Positions 56,664 to 64,000 of a stretch of DNA of 64,000 bases are shown in pieces (within the stretch, counting starts at the first letter, position 1; the number at the start of each line of letters is the position of its first letter). The notes beneath the pieces are model-generated. The model was given only the letters and a program-made list of their open reading frames with translations. It was not told where the DNA came from and did not search any database. The stretch is from Burkholderiales bacterium (GTDB taxonomy: Bacteria > Pseudomonadota > Gammaproteobacteria > Burkholderiales > Burkholderiaceae_C), in the NCBI GenBank assembly GCA_021732385.1, contig JAKFVA010000012.1, positions 1 through 64,000 on the forward strand. The letters are read 5' to 3'. The translations under genes were made by a program, and so were the position numbers.

Positions 56664-57759
56664 GGGGCTTCCTTGGTGCAAATATCAGATTCAACGTGCT
56701 GGCAATGTCGCGCACTTCCGCGCCTTGCAGTACCTCTTTGTCACGCAGCAGCCGGTGCAGGCGCGGCAAGTGGTAATGCGGCACCGCCGGGTACAAATGG
56801 TGTTCCAGATGGTAATTGACATGGTGCGGAAACAGCACAGCGCGACCCAGCCAGTTGGCCAGGCCGCCCGCGGTGTTGTTGCTGCGGGCGGCCGTGAGGG
56901 GCGAGCGCAGGTCTGTTACCGCGCCATGCTCGCAAATCGCCCGCAAGCGCAAGATGGGTTGCAGCACGGTGACCAGCGGCAGCATCCACAGTACGGCGTA
57001 CATCAGCAGGGCTTGCCAGCCACCAAATGCAAGCGCCGCTAGCGGCGCGGCCAAGTGAAAAGCCAGTACCGCCCAACGGTCGGCGCGGGCGGCGGCTCGC
57101 AGTTCGGGCGAGGTGTCGTCCAGTGGGCGGATCTCGCGGTTGGTGGTGGCGTTGATGGCGGGTGCGCCAAAAAAGTAGGCAAAGGTTTTCCAGGCATTCA
57201 GACCCAGCAGGTCTTGCGCCAACTTTTTGCACAAGTACCACCTGCCGCGCGGGTAGCCGCCGTGGATGGCGGTGTCCGGGTCGTACTCGGTGTACAAATT
57301 GTTGTGGTGCAGCCGGTGCGTGACACGGTAGGTGCACATGCTCACCCCGCCCGCCATGCCAATGACGCGGCCCAACGCGTCGTTCAGGCCGCGGTTAGGC
57401 AGCAGCCGGTAGTGCGCCGCCTCGTGCGCCAGAATGAACAAGCCGTGCTGGGCAATGCCCATCAACACCACACTCAGCAGCAACCATGGGCTGGGCCAGG
57501 TGACGATTGCCAGGAGCGCGGCAGCGGCAATGAGGCCTGCAGTTTGCGCAACCGCCAGCAGGGAGCGGGTGGCAGAGAGTTGCGTAAGCGGTGCCAGCTC
57601 TTGCGCGTTCAGTGCGCGGCGGGCCTGGGCATTGCCCGAACCCGCGCCTGCGCTTACGCTTGCCACCGAACTGGCCGCAGCGGCTGGACCAGATTCACCC
57701 GCCGCCTGCAGCGGCCGCAAATCGTTGCGAAATTCCTCGCCAGCACGCTGCTCGTCCAT
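56656..57759 (-). CDS. Membrane fatty acid desaturase family protein
   Basis: 367 residues with about four membrane helices. The three histidine boxes are complete: HEAAHYRLL, RLHHNNLY and HVNYHLEHHLYPAVPH, which bind the di-iron centre. The N-terminus (about 1-55) is Ala/Ser-rich and lies outside the domain. The likely role is introduction of a double bond or hydroxylation of a lipid acyl chain; the substrate is not known. It sits between an MDR reductase and a GST in a lipid cluster. Confidence 0.92.
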   Translation of the reverse strand: MDEQRAGEEFRNDLRPLQAAGESGPAAAASSVASVSAGAGSGNAQARRALNAQELAPLTQLSATRSLLAVAQTAGLIAAAALLAIVTWPSPWLLLSVVLMGIAQHGLFILAHEAAHYRLLPNRGLNDALGRVIGMAGGVSMCTYRVTHRLHHNNLYTEYDPDTAIHGGYPRGRWYLCKKLAQDLLGLNAWKTFAYFFGAPAINATTNREIRPLDDTSPELRAAARADRWAVLAFHLAAPLAALAFGGWQALLMYAVLWMLPLVTVLQPILRLRAICEHGAVTDLRSPLTAARSNNTAGGLANWLGRAVLFPHHVNYHLEHHLYPAVPHYHLPRLHRLLRDKEVLQGAEVRDIASTLNLIFAPRKPHA

Positions 57760-57767
57760 GCCTGTAC

Positions 57768-58784
57768 TTATACCAATTTGACCAACTGTTTGCCAAAGTT
57801 CTTACCCTTGAGCAAGCCCAAAAACGCCTCGGGCGCGGCAGCTAACCCCTGCGCCACGCTCTCGCGCGCTTTGAGCTTGCCGGTGGCCAGCAGGTTACCC
57901 AATTCTTTGAGCGCTTCGGGCCAGATTTCCATGTGCTCGCTGACGATGAAGCCTTGAATCTTCAGCCGGTTCACCAGAATCAGTGCCGGGCTCTCCAGCG
58001 GCGAACTGGCACCGTCGTAGCGCGAAATCATGCCGCAGACCGCTACGCGGGCAAAGGCGTTGGTGCGCAGCAGCACGGCGTCGGTAATCCAGCCGCCCAC
58101 ATTCTCAAAATAGCTGTCGATGCCGTTGGGGCAGACCTCTTTCAGTGCTTTGCCAAAGGCTTTAGGGTCGCTGTGCTGCTTGTAGTCGATGCAGGCGTCA
58201 AAGCCGAGTTCTTCCACCACGTACTGGCATTTGTCTGGTCCGCCCGCTATGCCCACGGCGCGCGCGCCGCGGGCTTTGGCCAGTTGCCCGACCACCCCGC
58301 CGACCGAGCCGCTGGCAGCGCTGATGACCACCGTTTCACCGGGTTTGGGTTCGCAAATTTTCGTTAACCCGTACCAGCCGGTGACGCCTGGCATACCCAC
58401 CGCACCCAGACAGGCTTGCAAAGGAATGTGCTGGGTACTGACTTTGCGCAGCGCTACGGGCTCATCGCCATTGACTACGCTGTATTCCTGCCAGCCGCCC
58501 ATGCCGACCACGGGGTCACCGACCGCAAATTTGGCGTGGCGCGACTCCACCACCTCGCCCACCGTGCCGCCAATCATCACCTCGCCCAGCGCCTGCGCGG
58601 CGGCGTAGCTCTTGCCTTCGTTCATGCGGCCGCGCATGTAGGGGTCGAGGCTGAGGTAGTGGTGGCGCACCAGCACCTGGCCTTCTTGCAGGGCGGGCGT
58701 GTCGGTGCTGACGAGTTTGAAGTTGCTGGCAGTGGCCTCGACTTGCGGGCGGTTGTCGAGCAGTATTTGTTGGTTGCGCGGCAT
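57768..58784 (-). CDS. Zinc-independent NADP-dependent oxidoreductase (MDR, CurA/PTGR type)
   Basis: 338 residues of the medium-chain reductase group that reduces alpha,beta-unsaturated ketones. The N-terminus MPRNQQILLDNRPQ is typical, LSLDPYMRGRMN is the family motif, and SAASGSVGGVVGQLAKARGA is the NADP-binding loop. The Cys and His zinc ligands are missing, as expected. AAGGAG lies 5-6 nt before the ATG at 58784. A half repeat starts 25 nt upstream and probably holds its promoter. Confidence 0.93.
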   Translation of the reverse strand: MPRNQQILLDNRPQVEATASNFKLVSTDTPALQEGQVLVRHHYLSLDPYMRGRMNEGKSYAAAQALGEVMIGGTVGEVVESRHAKFAVGDPVVGMGGWQEYSVVNGDEPVALRKVSTQHIPLQACLGAVGMPGVTGWYGLTKICEPKPGETVVISAASGSVGGVVGQLAKARGARAVGIAGGPDKCQYVVEELGFDACIDYKQHSDPKAFGKALKEVCPNGIDSYFENVGGWITDAVLLRTNAFARVAVCGMISRYDGASSPLESPALILVNRLKIQGFIVSEHMEIWPEALKELGNLLATGKLKARESVAQGLAAAPEAFLGLLKGKNFGKQLVKLV

Positions 58785-58809
58785 GGAGTCTCCTTGTATG
58801 AACGATTTT

Positions 58810-58935
58810 GCTACTAAAGTAATAGTAATTTTTGATAGTGCTACCCGCACACTGGTATTGGTCTATACGTTTATTTAATACCTAAAAATGGCCTTGAAAA
58901 TTGCAAAAACAGCCAATTTGACCCTGCTGGGGTGT
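58810..58935 (-). repeat. Dispersed repeat, half copy C
   Basis: One end starts GCTACTAAAGTAATAGTAAT, then GATAGTGCTACCCGCAC (58834-58850), and TATTGGTCTA. Read in reverse it gives AGACCAATA and GCGGGTAGC, which match copy B. The interior shares TTTTTAGG with B and GTCAAATTGGCT with D. The second end is missing, so about 125 bp remain. It lies between the MDR start and the thioesterase stop. The right limit is approximate. Confidence 0.65.
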
Positions 58936-58944
58936 TTGAGCGGC

Positions 58945-59427
58945 TCAATCGGTCGAAATCGGACCCACATCGTCGTTTGCAGCCCCTGCCCGGCCCTGCA
59001 AAGCCAGCACTTTTCGACCCGCGCCAGGCAGCGTTGCGGCCAGGCGCTTGACGTATTTGAAGGTGCCACTGGCATGCGCGCAAGCTTGGCTATTGACGTC
59101 GAACAACGTGGCTTCGACAAACGCCAGCGTGGCGCTGCGGTGCATTAGGCGGCCTTTGCCGGTAAGCGGCGTGCCATCACCCGGTGAGGGGCGCATAAAA
59201 CTGGTTTTCATCTCGATGGTGACCACGCCCATGTCGGCATTGACGCTGCGCGCCGCCAGCGCCATCGTCACATCAAGCAGCGTCATAACCACCCCGCCGT
59301 GTGCCACACCAAACGAATTGAGGTGCTCGGGCTTGGGCGTGTAGGTGATCTCGGACGCGCCGCCTTCAAAGCGCACCAACTCGAAGCCGAGGTGGTGGAC
59401 GAAAGGGATTTCAACGCCGAAGTTCAT
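58945..59427 (-). CDS. PaaI-type hotdog thioesterase
   Basis: 160 residues. NSFGVAHGGVVMTLLDVTMA is the family motif, with the HGG and the acidic residue that hydrolyse acyl-CoA. VVTIEMKTSFMRPSPGDG forms the second strand region. The start MNFGVEIPFVHHLGFEL at 59427 is 8 nt from the end of the upstream dehydrogenase. A C-terminal extension (from about residue 137) follows the domain. Likely to release acyl chains in this cluster. Confidence 0.9.
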   Translation of the reverse strand: MNFGVEIPFVHHLGFELVRFEGGASEITYTPKPEHLNSFGVAHGGVVMTLLDVTMALAARSVNADMGVVTIEMKTSFMRPSPGDGTPLTGKGRLMHRSATLAFVEATLFDVNSQACAHASGTFKYVKRLAATLPGAGRKVLALQGRAGAANDDVGPISTD

Positions 59428-59435
59428 GGAGACTA

Positions 59436-60242
59436 TCAGCCGCCAGTGACCGCAGATACCCCACCATCCACGGCCATCCACTGCCCGGTAATGTGTTTGC
59501 CCGCGCTGGAAGCAAACAGCAGGGCGATGCCTTTCAAATCTTCGTCGTCGCCCAGGCGCTTGAGCGGCGCGTGGGCGGCCAGCTTGTCCTCTCCCAGCGC
59601 CTTAAGCGTACCCGCCGTCATTTTGCTGGGGAAAAAACCGGGGCAAATGGCGTTGACGTTGATGCCGTATTGGCCCCACTCCGCCGCCAGTGCGCGGGTG
59701 AAGTTGACCACCGCCCCCTTGGAGGTGTTGTAGGCAATGGTCGTCATGCCCGGCGGGTTGCCGCCCAGGCCAGCAATGGAGGCGATGTTGATGATCTTGC
59801 CTTGCTTGCGTGCAATCATGCTGAGCTTGGCGACTTGCTGGCTGAGCAGAAAGTAGCCGCGGATGTTCAGGTTCATCACCTTGTCCCAGGCGTCTATTGG
59901 GTGGTCTTCAGCGGGCGCACCCCAGGCGGCGCCGGCGTTGTTGACCAGAATGTCGATGTCGCCCATGCGCTCCAGGGTTTCGCGGGCCAGGCGGGCAATG
60001 TCGTTGGCATCGGCGCAATCGGCGGCAATCCAGCGCGCATCAATGCCCTGCGCTTGCAGCGTGGCCACCGACTCTTCCAAATCCACAGCCTTGCGCGAGC
60101 TCAGCATGATCTTGGCACCCGCCTCGCCCAGCGCCTGCGCCATTTGCAGGCCCAGCCCGCGCGAGCCGCCAGTAACCAAGGCGGTTTTACCCGTCAGGTC
60201 AAAGAGTTGTTGAACGGTGCGTGTTGGAGTGATGCTGCTCAT
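59436..60242 (-). CDS. Short-chain dehydrogenase (3-oxoacyl reductase-like)
   Basis: 268 residues. TALVTGGSRGLGLQMAQALG is the nucleotide motif, DILVNNAGAAWG follows, and the active site is YNTSKGAVV (Tyr-x3-Lys), with NAICPGFFPSKMT. It resembles FabG and gluconate-5-dehydrogenase type reductases. MSSITPTRTVQQLF at 60242 is the start; the open frame further upstream is only non-coding. It is followed by the thioesterase. Confidence 0.92.
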   Translation of the reverse strand: MSSITPTRTVQQLFDLTGKTALVTGGSRGLGLQMAQALGEAGAKIMLSSRKAVDLEESVATLQAQGIDARWIAADCADANDIARLARETLERMGDIDILVNNAGAAWGAPAEDHPIDAWDKVMNLNIRGYFLLSQQVAKLSMIARKQGKIINIASIAGLGGNPPGMTTIAYNTSKGAVVNFTRALAAEWGQYGINVNAICPGFFPSKMTAGTLKALGEDKLAAHAPLKRLGDDEDLKGIALLFASSAGKHITGQWMAVDGGVSAVTGG

Positions 60243-60372
60243 GACTTTTTCTGGCGTTAGGATTGTGAAGATTGTGCGGCAGGTGGCTGTCTGAAACTGT
60301 CCCGGTGGCGATAAGAAACAGGGCAGGGTTTTTTGCAACCAAGGCCGTGCTGTGGGTGAATGTGGGTTGAGC

Positions 60373-61053
60373 TTAGCGCGGGTTGTCTTGCCGCAAGCCG
60401 TGGTCGGTGCGGCGGTCGTACTCTTCGTCGCGCTTGCGCAGGTTGTCGGCCAAGCGCTGGTATTCGGTTTGTGCAAGGCTTTGCAATTGCGCGCAGTCTT
60501 GCGTACCCAGACCCAGCAGGCGCTCTTTAAGCAAGAGGCCGAACTCGCGGCCATGCTGCACATGCCCGTCCTCATGGCGCTTCAAGTTGGTGTACATGGC
60601 GCGCCAGGCCGTTTGGTCAGCGGTGCTGGCGCTCTTTTCTTCAATCCAGTTTGGCATCAGGATGTCGCTCTTGATGTTGACCTTGAGGCTGGAGATCGCG
60701 CAACCCGATGCCGTGCTTTTACTCTCGTATTGGTAGTCAACAGTCCAACGGGCAAACCCAGCGAACCCTCCAGGGCCATTTGCGCGCATGGACAAATAGG
60801 CGGCCGCCAAATTGGGGCCGTTGACCGGGTAGGTACGCAGCCCTACTTGGAAGTCTATTTGACCTTTCGGCCCAGAAGGGGCAGTACGTTTAAGTGGGTT
60901 GCTCAACGCATCTGGGCATGGCTGGTCGGAAAAAACGGTGGAAGCCCCTAGTGCGCACTTGTAAATCTGCGCGAAAGCTGGCACCCCCCAACACAGCGCC
61001 AAACCTGCAACCAGAGCGAACTTGGCGCGCAGGCCTAGCCGGATCAACTTCAT
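60373..61053 (-). CDS. DUF922-type secreted zinc protease-like protein
   Basis: 226 residues. The signal peptide is FALVAGLALCWGVPAFA, and the mature protein starts with QIYKCALGASTVFSDQPC, a DUF4124-like beginning. The DUF922 domain carries HEDGHVQHG, an HExxH metalloprotease motif, and an acidic/basic C-terminus. It starts at ATG 61053, overlapping the acyl-CoA dehydrogenase stop in a TGATG junction. A protease inside a lipid cluster is unexpected. The substrate is unknown. Confidence 0.85.
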   Translation of the reverse strand: MKLIRLGLRAKFALVAGLALCWGVPAFAQIYKCALGASTVFSDQPCPDALSNPLKRTAPSGPKGQIDFQVGLRTYPVNGPNLAAAYLSMRANGPGGFAGFARWTVDYQYESKSTASGCAISSLKVNIKSDILMPNWIEEKSASTADQTAWRAMYTNLKRHEDGHVQHGREFGLLLKERLLGLGTQDCAQLQSLAQTEYQRLADNLRKRDEEYDRRTDHGLRQDNPR

Positions 61054-62915
61054 CAAAATGCATCCTCAGGCAAATCGGCGCAAGTGCGGTCATGATTGGA
61101 CACCACTTGCAGCCACGCACTGATTTTGGGCAATTCATAGTTATAAAAATAGGCTGCAGCGCCCGCCCGTCCAGCACGAGCTGCTGCTTTATTGGCAGCA
61201 GGTTGTGCCCCCTCTACAGCCACCTCCACCAGCGCCACATCCAGCCAGATCCAGGCCAGTACGGTGTGGCCAAAGGCTTGCATATAAGGCACGGCGTTGG
61301 GCAGTGCATCGGCCGGGTCTTGGGTTGCCCAGGCCGCTTGCGTGGCGGCGGCAATTTGCTGCACAGCCGCCAACAATTGCCTTGCATGCGAAGCCAGCGT
61401 GGGCAGTTGCAAGGCACGCTGTGCTGTGGCCTGCATACGCCCGGCCAGCAGTTGCAAGCCGCGGCCACCTTCCATCAGCACCTTGCGGCCCAGCAAATCC
61501 AGCGCCTGGATGCCGTGCGTACCCTCGTGAATCATGTTCAGCCGGTTGTCGCGCCAGTATTGCTCTACCGGGAAGTCGCGGGTGTAGCCGTAGCCACCGT
61601 GAATCTGGATGGCCAGGCTGTTTGCCTCCAGGCACCACTCGCTGGGCCAGCTTTTGGCGATTGGCGTTAGTACCTCCAGCAGCAAGCGTGCTTCGTCTGC
61701 TGCCGCAGGCGCACCGGTGTGCTGTTCGTCCACCAGTCGGGCGCAATACAGCTCGAGCGCCAACGCGCCTTCGCAATAGGACTTTTGCGCCAACAGCATG
61801 CGTTTGATATCGGCGTGCTCTATCAAGCGCACTTGGGGCTGACTGGCGTCTTTGCCGCCCTGCCCCATGACTCGGCCTTGAGGCCGGTTTTTGGCGTAAT
61901 CGAGTGAGGCGTAATAACCAGCCATGCCCAGCATGGTGGCTGCGGTGCCTACGCCAATGCGCGCCTCGTTCATCATGTGGAACATGCAGCGCAGGCCTTC
62001 GCCGGGCTCGCCAACCAGATAGCCCACGGCCCCCGCACCTTGGCCATACGGCCCGCCCTGCCCCACGGGGTACTTGCCCTCGCCAAAATTGAGCAGCGTG
62101 TTGGTGGTGCCGCGCCAGCCCAGCTTGTGGTTGAGACCAGCCAGGGCCACGTCGTTGCGCACGCCTGTCAATTGCCCCTGGGGATCCATTAATTTTTTCG
62201 GCACGATAAACAGCGAAATCCCTCGGGTGCCTGCCACCAGCTTGCCTGAAACATCAGGAATTTTGGCAAGCACCAGGTGGATGATGTTCTCGGTGAGTTC
62301 GTGTTCCCCGGAAGAAATCCACATCTTGTTGCCGCGCAAGCGAAAGCGTGGGCCCAGCGGGTCACTGACGTAGCCCTCACCGTCGGGCACGGCGCGGGTG
62401 GAAATGTCAGACAGCGACGACCCGGCTTGTGGTTCACTCAGGCACATGGTGCCAGCCCAGCGGCCAGCAAATTCGTTGTGGGCAAATACCGTTTGCTGCA
62501 AGGGCGTGCCATGCGCCATCAGCAAAGCGGCATTGCCCGCCGTGAGCATATGGGAGCCAATGCTGACCGATGCCATGGCAAAAAATGCATTGGCCGCCGC
62601 CTCTACGGTGTAGGGCAATTGCATGCCACCAATGGCGTAATCTTGCGCGGCAGCCAGCATGCCCGAGCTGACGTAGGCCGCGTGCGCGTCGTGCGTGGCC
62701 TGTGGCAAGGTGACTTTTTCACCGTCGAACTGCGGCTCTTGAGTGTCCACCTGCCGGTTGAATGGCGCGTATTTCTCGCGGGCAATGCGCTCACAGGTGT
62801 CAAGCACCGCGTCAAAAGTTTCGCGCGAATGGTCGGCAAAGCGCGGGCGCTGGCTGAGCTGCTCGGCTTGCAGCCAGTGGTAGAGCAAAAAGTCGAGGGT
62901 GGGACGCAACTGCAT
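61053..62915 (-). CDS. Acyl-CoA dehydrogenase (long form)
   Basis: 620 residues, about 200 longer than a common acyl-CoA dehydrogenase, because of an extra C-terminal helical domain (AcdC-like). FAD-binding blocks are GTMCLSEPQAGSSLSDISTR and FRLRGNKMWISSGEHEL, then GYGYTRDFPVEQYWRDNRL and HEGTHGIQALDLLGRK, which holds the catalytic Glu of this group. It oxidises an acyl-CoA to the 2-enoyl-CoA. It lies with thioesterases, thiolase and reductases in one operon. Confidence 0.94.
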   Translation of the reverse strand: MQLRPTLDFLLYHWLQAEQLSQRPRFADHSRETFDAVLDTCERIAREKYAPFNRQVDTQEPQFDGEKVTLPQATHDAHAAYVSSGMLAAAQDYAIGGMQLPYTVEAAANAFFAMASVSIGSHMLTAGNAALLMAHGTPLQQTVFAHNEFAGRWAGTMCLSEPQAGSSLSDISTRAVPDGEGYVSDPLGPRFRLRGNKMWISSGEHELTENIIHLVLAKIPDVSGKLVAGTRGISLFIVPKKLMDPQGQLTGVRNDVALAGLNHKLGWRGTTNTLLNFGEGKYPVGQGGPYGQGAGAVGYLVGEPGEGLRCMFHMMNEARIGVGTAATMLGMAGYYASLDYAKNRPQGRVMGQGGKDASQPQVRLIEHADIKRMLLAQKSYCEGALALELYCARLVDEQHTGAPAAADEARLLLEVLTPIAKSWPSEWCLEANSLAIQIHGGYGYTRDFPVEQYWRDNRLNMIHEGTHGIQALDLLGRKVLMEGGRGLQLLAGRMQATAQRALQLPTLASHARQLLAAVQQIAAATQAAWATQDPADALPNAVPYMQAFGHTVLAWIWLDVALVEVAVEGAQPAANKAAARAGRAGAAAYFYNYELPKISAWLQVVSNHDRTCADLPEDAF

Positions 62916-62924
62916 GGCTTGGCG

Positions 62925-63365
62925 CTAGCTGGTTTTGGCTGCGGGCAACCGGGCAATCGTGCCCTGGGCCACAGCGCAAAGTTTTTCAACCCCCTGTGTC
63001 AACACAAATACATCGCAGCGGCACACTGCTTGCGAACTGCCTGTGTGCACAGCGTGAGCCCGCGCAATCAAGCGCTCACCAATCGCCGGGCGCACATAGT
63101 TGATTTTGAATTCCGAGGTTACTGCTGCGCCACCCAGCAGCGAACCGCCCGCATAGGTCAGGGCATTGTCGGCGGCGTAACTGACCACACCGCCATGTAC
63201 AAAGCCGTGTTGCTGGCGGATTTTGTCGGTAATCGGCACATGCAATTCGCAGTGGCCGGGCGTGAAGGAATGCAACTCGGCACCCAGCAGCACGCTGAAC
63301 GGTTGCGTGGCCAAAATGGCCTGGCCAGCACGCAACATCTGCGCCGGGTCAATGGCCGCGGTCAT
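62925..63365 (-). CDS. PaaI-type hotdog thioesterase
   Basis: 146 residues. ITDKIRQQHGFVHGGVVSYA shows the HGG motif, and TSEFKINYVRPAIGERLIA is the second signature. Start MTAAIDPAQMLRAGQA at 63365 is used, 4 nt after the thiolase stop; an upstream extension has no family similarity. It may release CoA from toxic or dead-end acyl-CoA in the degradation pathway. Confidence 0.92.
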   Translation of the reverse strand: MTAAIDPAQMLRAGQAILATQPFSVLLGAELHSFTPGHCELHVPITDKIRQQHGFVHGGVVSYAADNALTYAGGSLLGGAAVTSEFKINYVRPAIGERLIARAHAVHTGSSQAVCRCDVFVLTQGVEKLCAVAQGTIARLPAAKTS

Positions 63366-63369
63366 TGTC

Positions 63370-64000
63370 TCAAAGTACCTCGAAAATACCCGCTGCGCCC
63401 ATACCCCCGCCAATGCACATCGTCACGCACACGCGTTTGGCTCCGCGGCGCTTGCCTTCAATCAACGCATGGCCGGTGAGGCGCTGGCCCGTGACGCCGT
63501 ACGGGTGGCCCACCGCAATCGCTCCGCCGTTTACATTCAGCCGGTCGTTGGGAATGCCCAGCTTGTCGCGGCAGTAAATTACCTGCACGGCAAAGGCTTC
63601 GTTGAGTTCCCACAAATCAATGTCGCTGACTTTCAAGCCCAGGCGCTTTAAGACCTTGGGGATTGCAAATACTGGGCCAATGCCCATTTCGTCGGGCTCG
63701 CAGCCCGCCACGGCAAAACCAAGAAAGCGGCCCAGGGCATTCAGGTTGTGGCGGCTGGCGTATTGCTCGCTCACCACCACACAGGCACCCGCGCCGTCCG
63801 AGAACTGGCTGGCGTTGCCTGCGGCAATCACGCCGCCCGGAATGGCGGGCTTGATGCCGCTGATGCCTTCCTTGGTGGTGCCGTCGCGGATACCTTCGTC
63901 CTTGCTCACAGTGACTTCTTTGGAGCGCAGACCCATCACCGGGTCGGCCACGCCGGCGGTGACGGTAATCGGGGCAATCTCGGCTTCAAACACGCCGGCC
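63370..64000 (-). CDS. Acetyl-CoA acetyltransferase (thiolase), C-terminal part
   Basis: Only the last 207 or so residues are in the window; the N-terminus with the first active-site Cys lies beyond the right edge. The visible part has [20 protein letters not shown] (active His) and [19 protein letters not shown], the second active Cys and C-terminus of thiolases. [20 protein letters not shown] is also diagnostic. It completes the beta-oxidation set of this cluster. Confidence 0.95.
   Translation of the reverse strand, partial: AGVFEAEIAPITVTAGVADPVMGLRSKEVTVSKDEGIRDGTTKEGISGIKPAIPGGVIAAGNASQFSDGAGACVVVSEQYASRHNLNALGRFLGFAVAGCEPDEMGIGPVFAIPKVLKRLGLKVSDIDLWELNEAFAVQVIYCRDKLGIPNDRLNVNGGAIAVGHPYGVTGQRLTGHALIEGKRRGAKRVCVTMCIGGGMGAAGIFEVL

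Overview
The window looks like chromosomal DNA of a beta-proteobacterium in the order Burkholderiales, most likely family Comamonadaceae. The evidence is the gene order (adk-kdsB-Trm112-lpxK-exbD-exbB-xseA-sodB; yebC-purD-hemF-nadD-rsfS-rlmH-maf; holB-tmk-mltG), the high G+C of most genes, the frequent ATGA and TGATG junctions and the LPS-type envelope genes. No rRNA, tRNA, CRISPR array or insertion sequence was seen. About 68 protein-coding genes are supported, many in tightly overlapping operons.

Layout. 0-9.5 kb: asparaginase, a DUF6644/DUF6152 pair, adk, the KDO/lipid A genes kdsB and lpxK with an ExbBD pump, xseA, sodB and small secreted proteins. 9.6-21.9 kb: icd, clpS-clpA, a DUF853 ATPase with a DUF1499 protein, then yebC-purD-hemF-nadD-rsfS-rlmH-maf. 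21.9-30.5 kb: a complete RND efflux operon, an LD-carboxypeptidase and an aldehyde dehydrogenase. 30.6-32.3 kb: a 1.66-kb integrated element bounded by two dif-like sites. 32.3-38 kb: ankyrin protein, tatD, pilZ, holB, tmk, mltG, ygfZ. 38.2-51.2 kb: surface polysaccharide genes (a polytopic membrane protein, an O-antigen ligase-like protein, then a six-gene operon rfbH-reductase-split transketolase-gtrA-gtrB-like), with an esterase and an iron alcohol dehydrogenase between them. 51.5-54.4 kb: DUF1223, DUF924, arfB, a cyclic-nucleotide-binding protein and a flavin reductase. 54.8-64 kb: an all-minus cluster for acyl-CoA and lipid turnover that runs off the window end in a thiolase.

Two systems deserve attention. 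(1) The 30.6-32.3 kb element carries a protein of the DUF3653/XafT type (Xer recombination activation factor, known from the TLC-phi satellite phage), a ribbon-helix-helix regulator and a small membrane protein. Its ends share AATACACATCGTAT inside dif-like Xer sites. When the two ends are joined in silico as a circle, the ATG at 32232 reads in frame through the attachment site into the XafT frame at 30587. Integration would therefore cut the activator gene from its own start codon and promoter, and excision would restore it. (2) The 45.8-51.2 kb operon couples a 3,6-dideoxyhexose dehydratase (RfbH/E1 type, with an exact C-X57-C-X1-C-X7-C iron-sulfur pattern) to a two-subunit transketolase, a sugar reductase/epimerase, and a GtrA/GtrB-like flippase and polyprenyl-phosphate glycosyltransferase. 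I infer a pathway that puts a two-carbon branch on a deoxysugar and moves it across the membrane.

A family of about 248-bp AT-rich repeats with inverted ends occurs four times between genes (two complete copies, two about 125-bp half copies). One complete copy supplies the probable start codon of maf, and the other the stop codon of a dehydrogenase gene.
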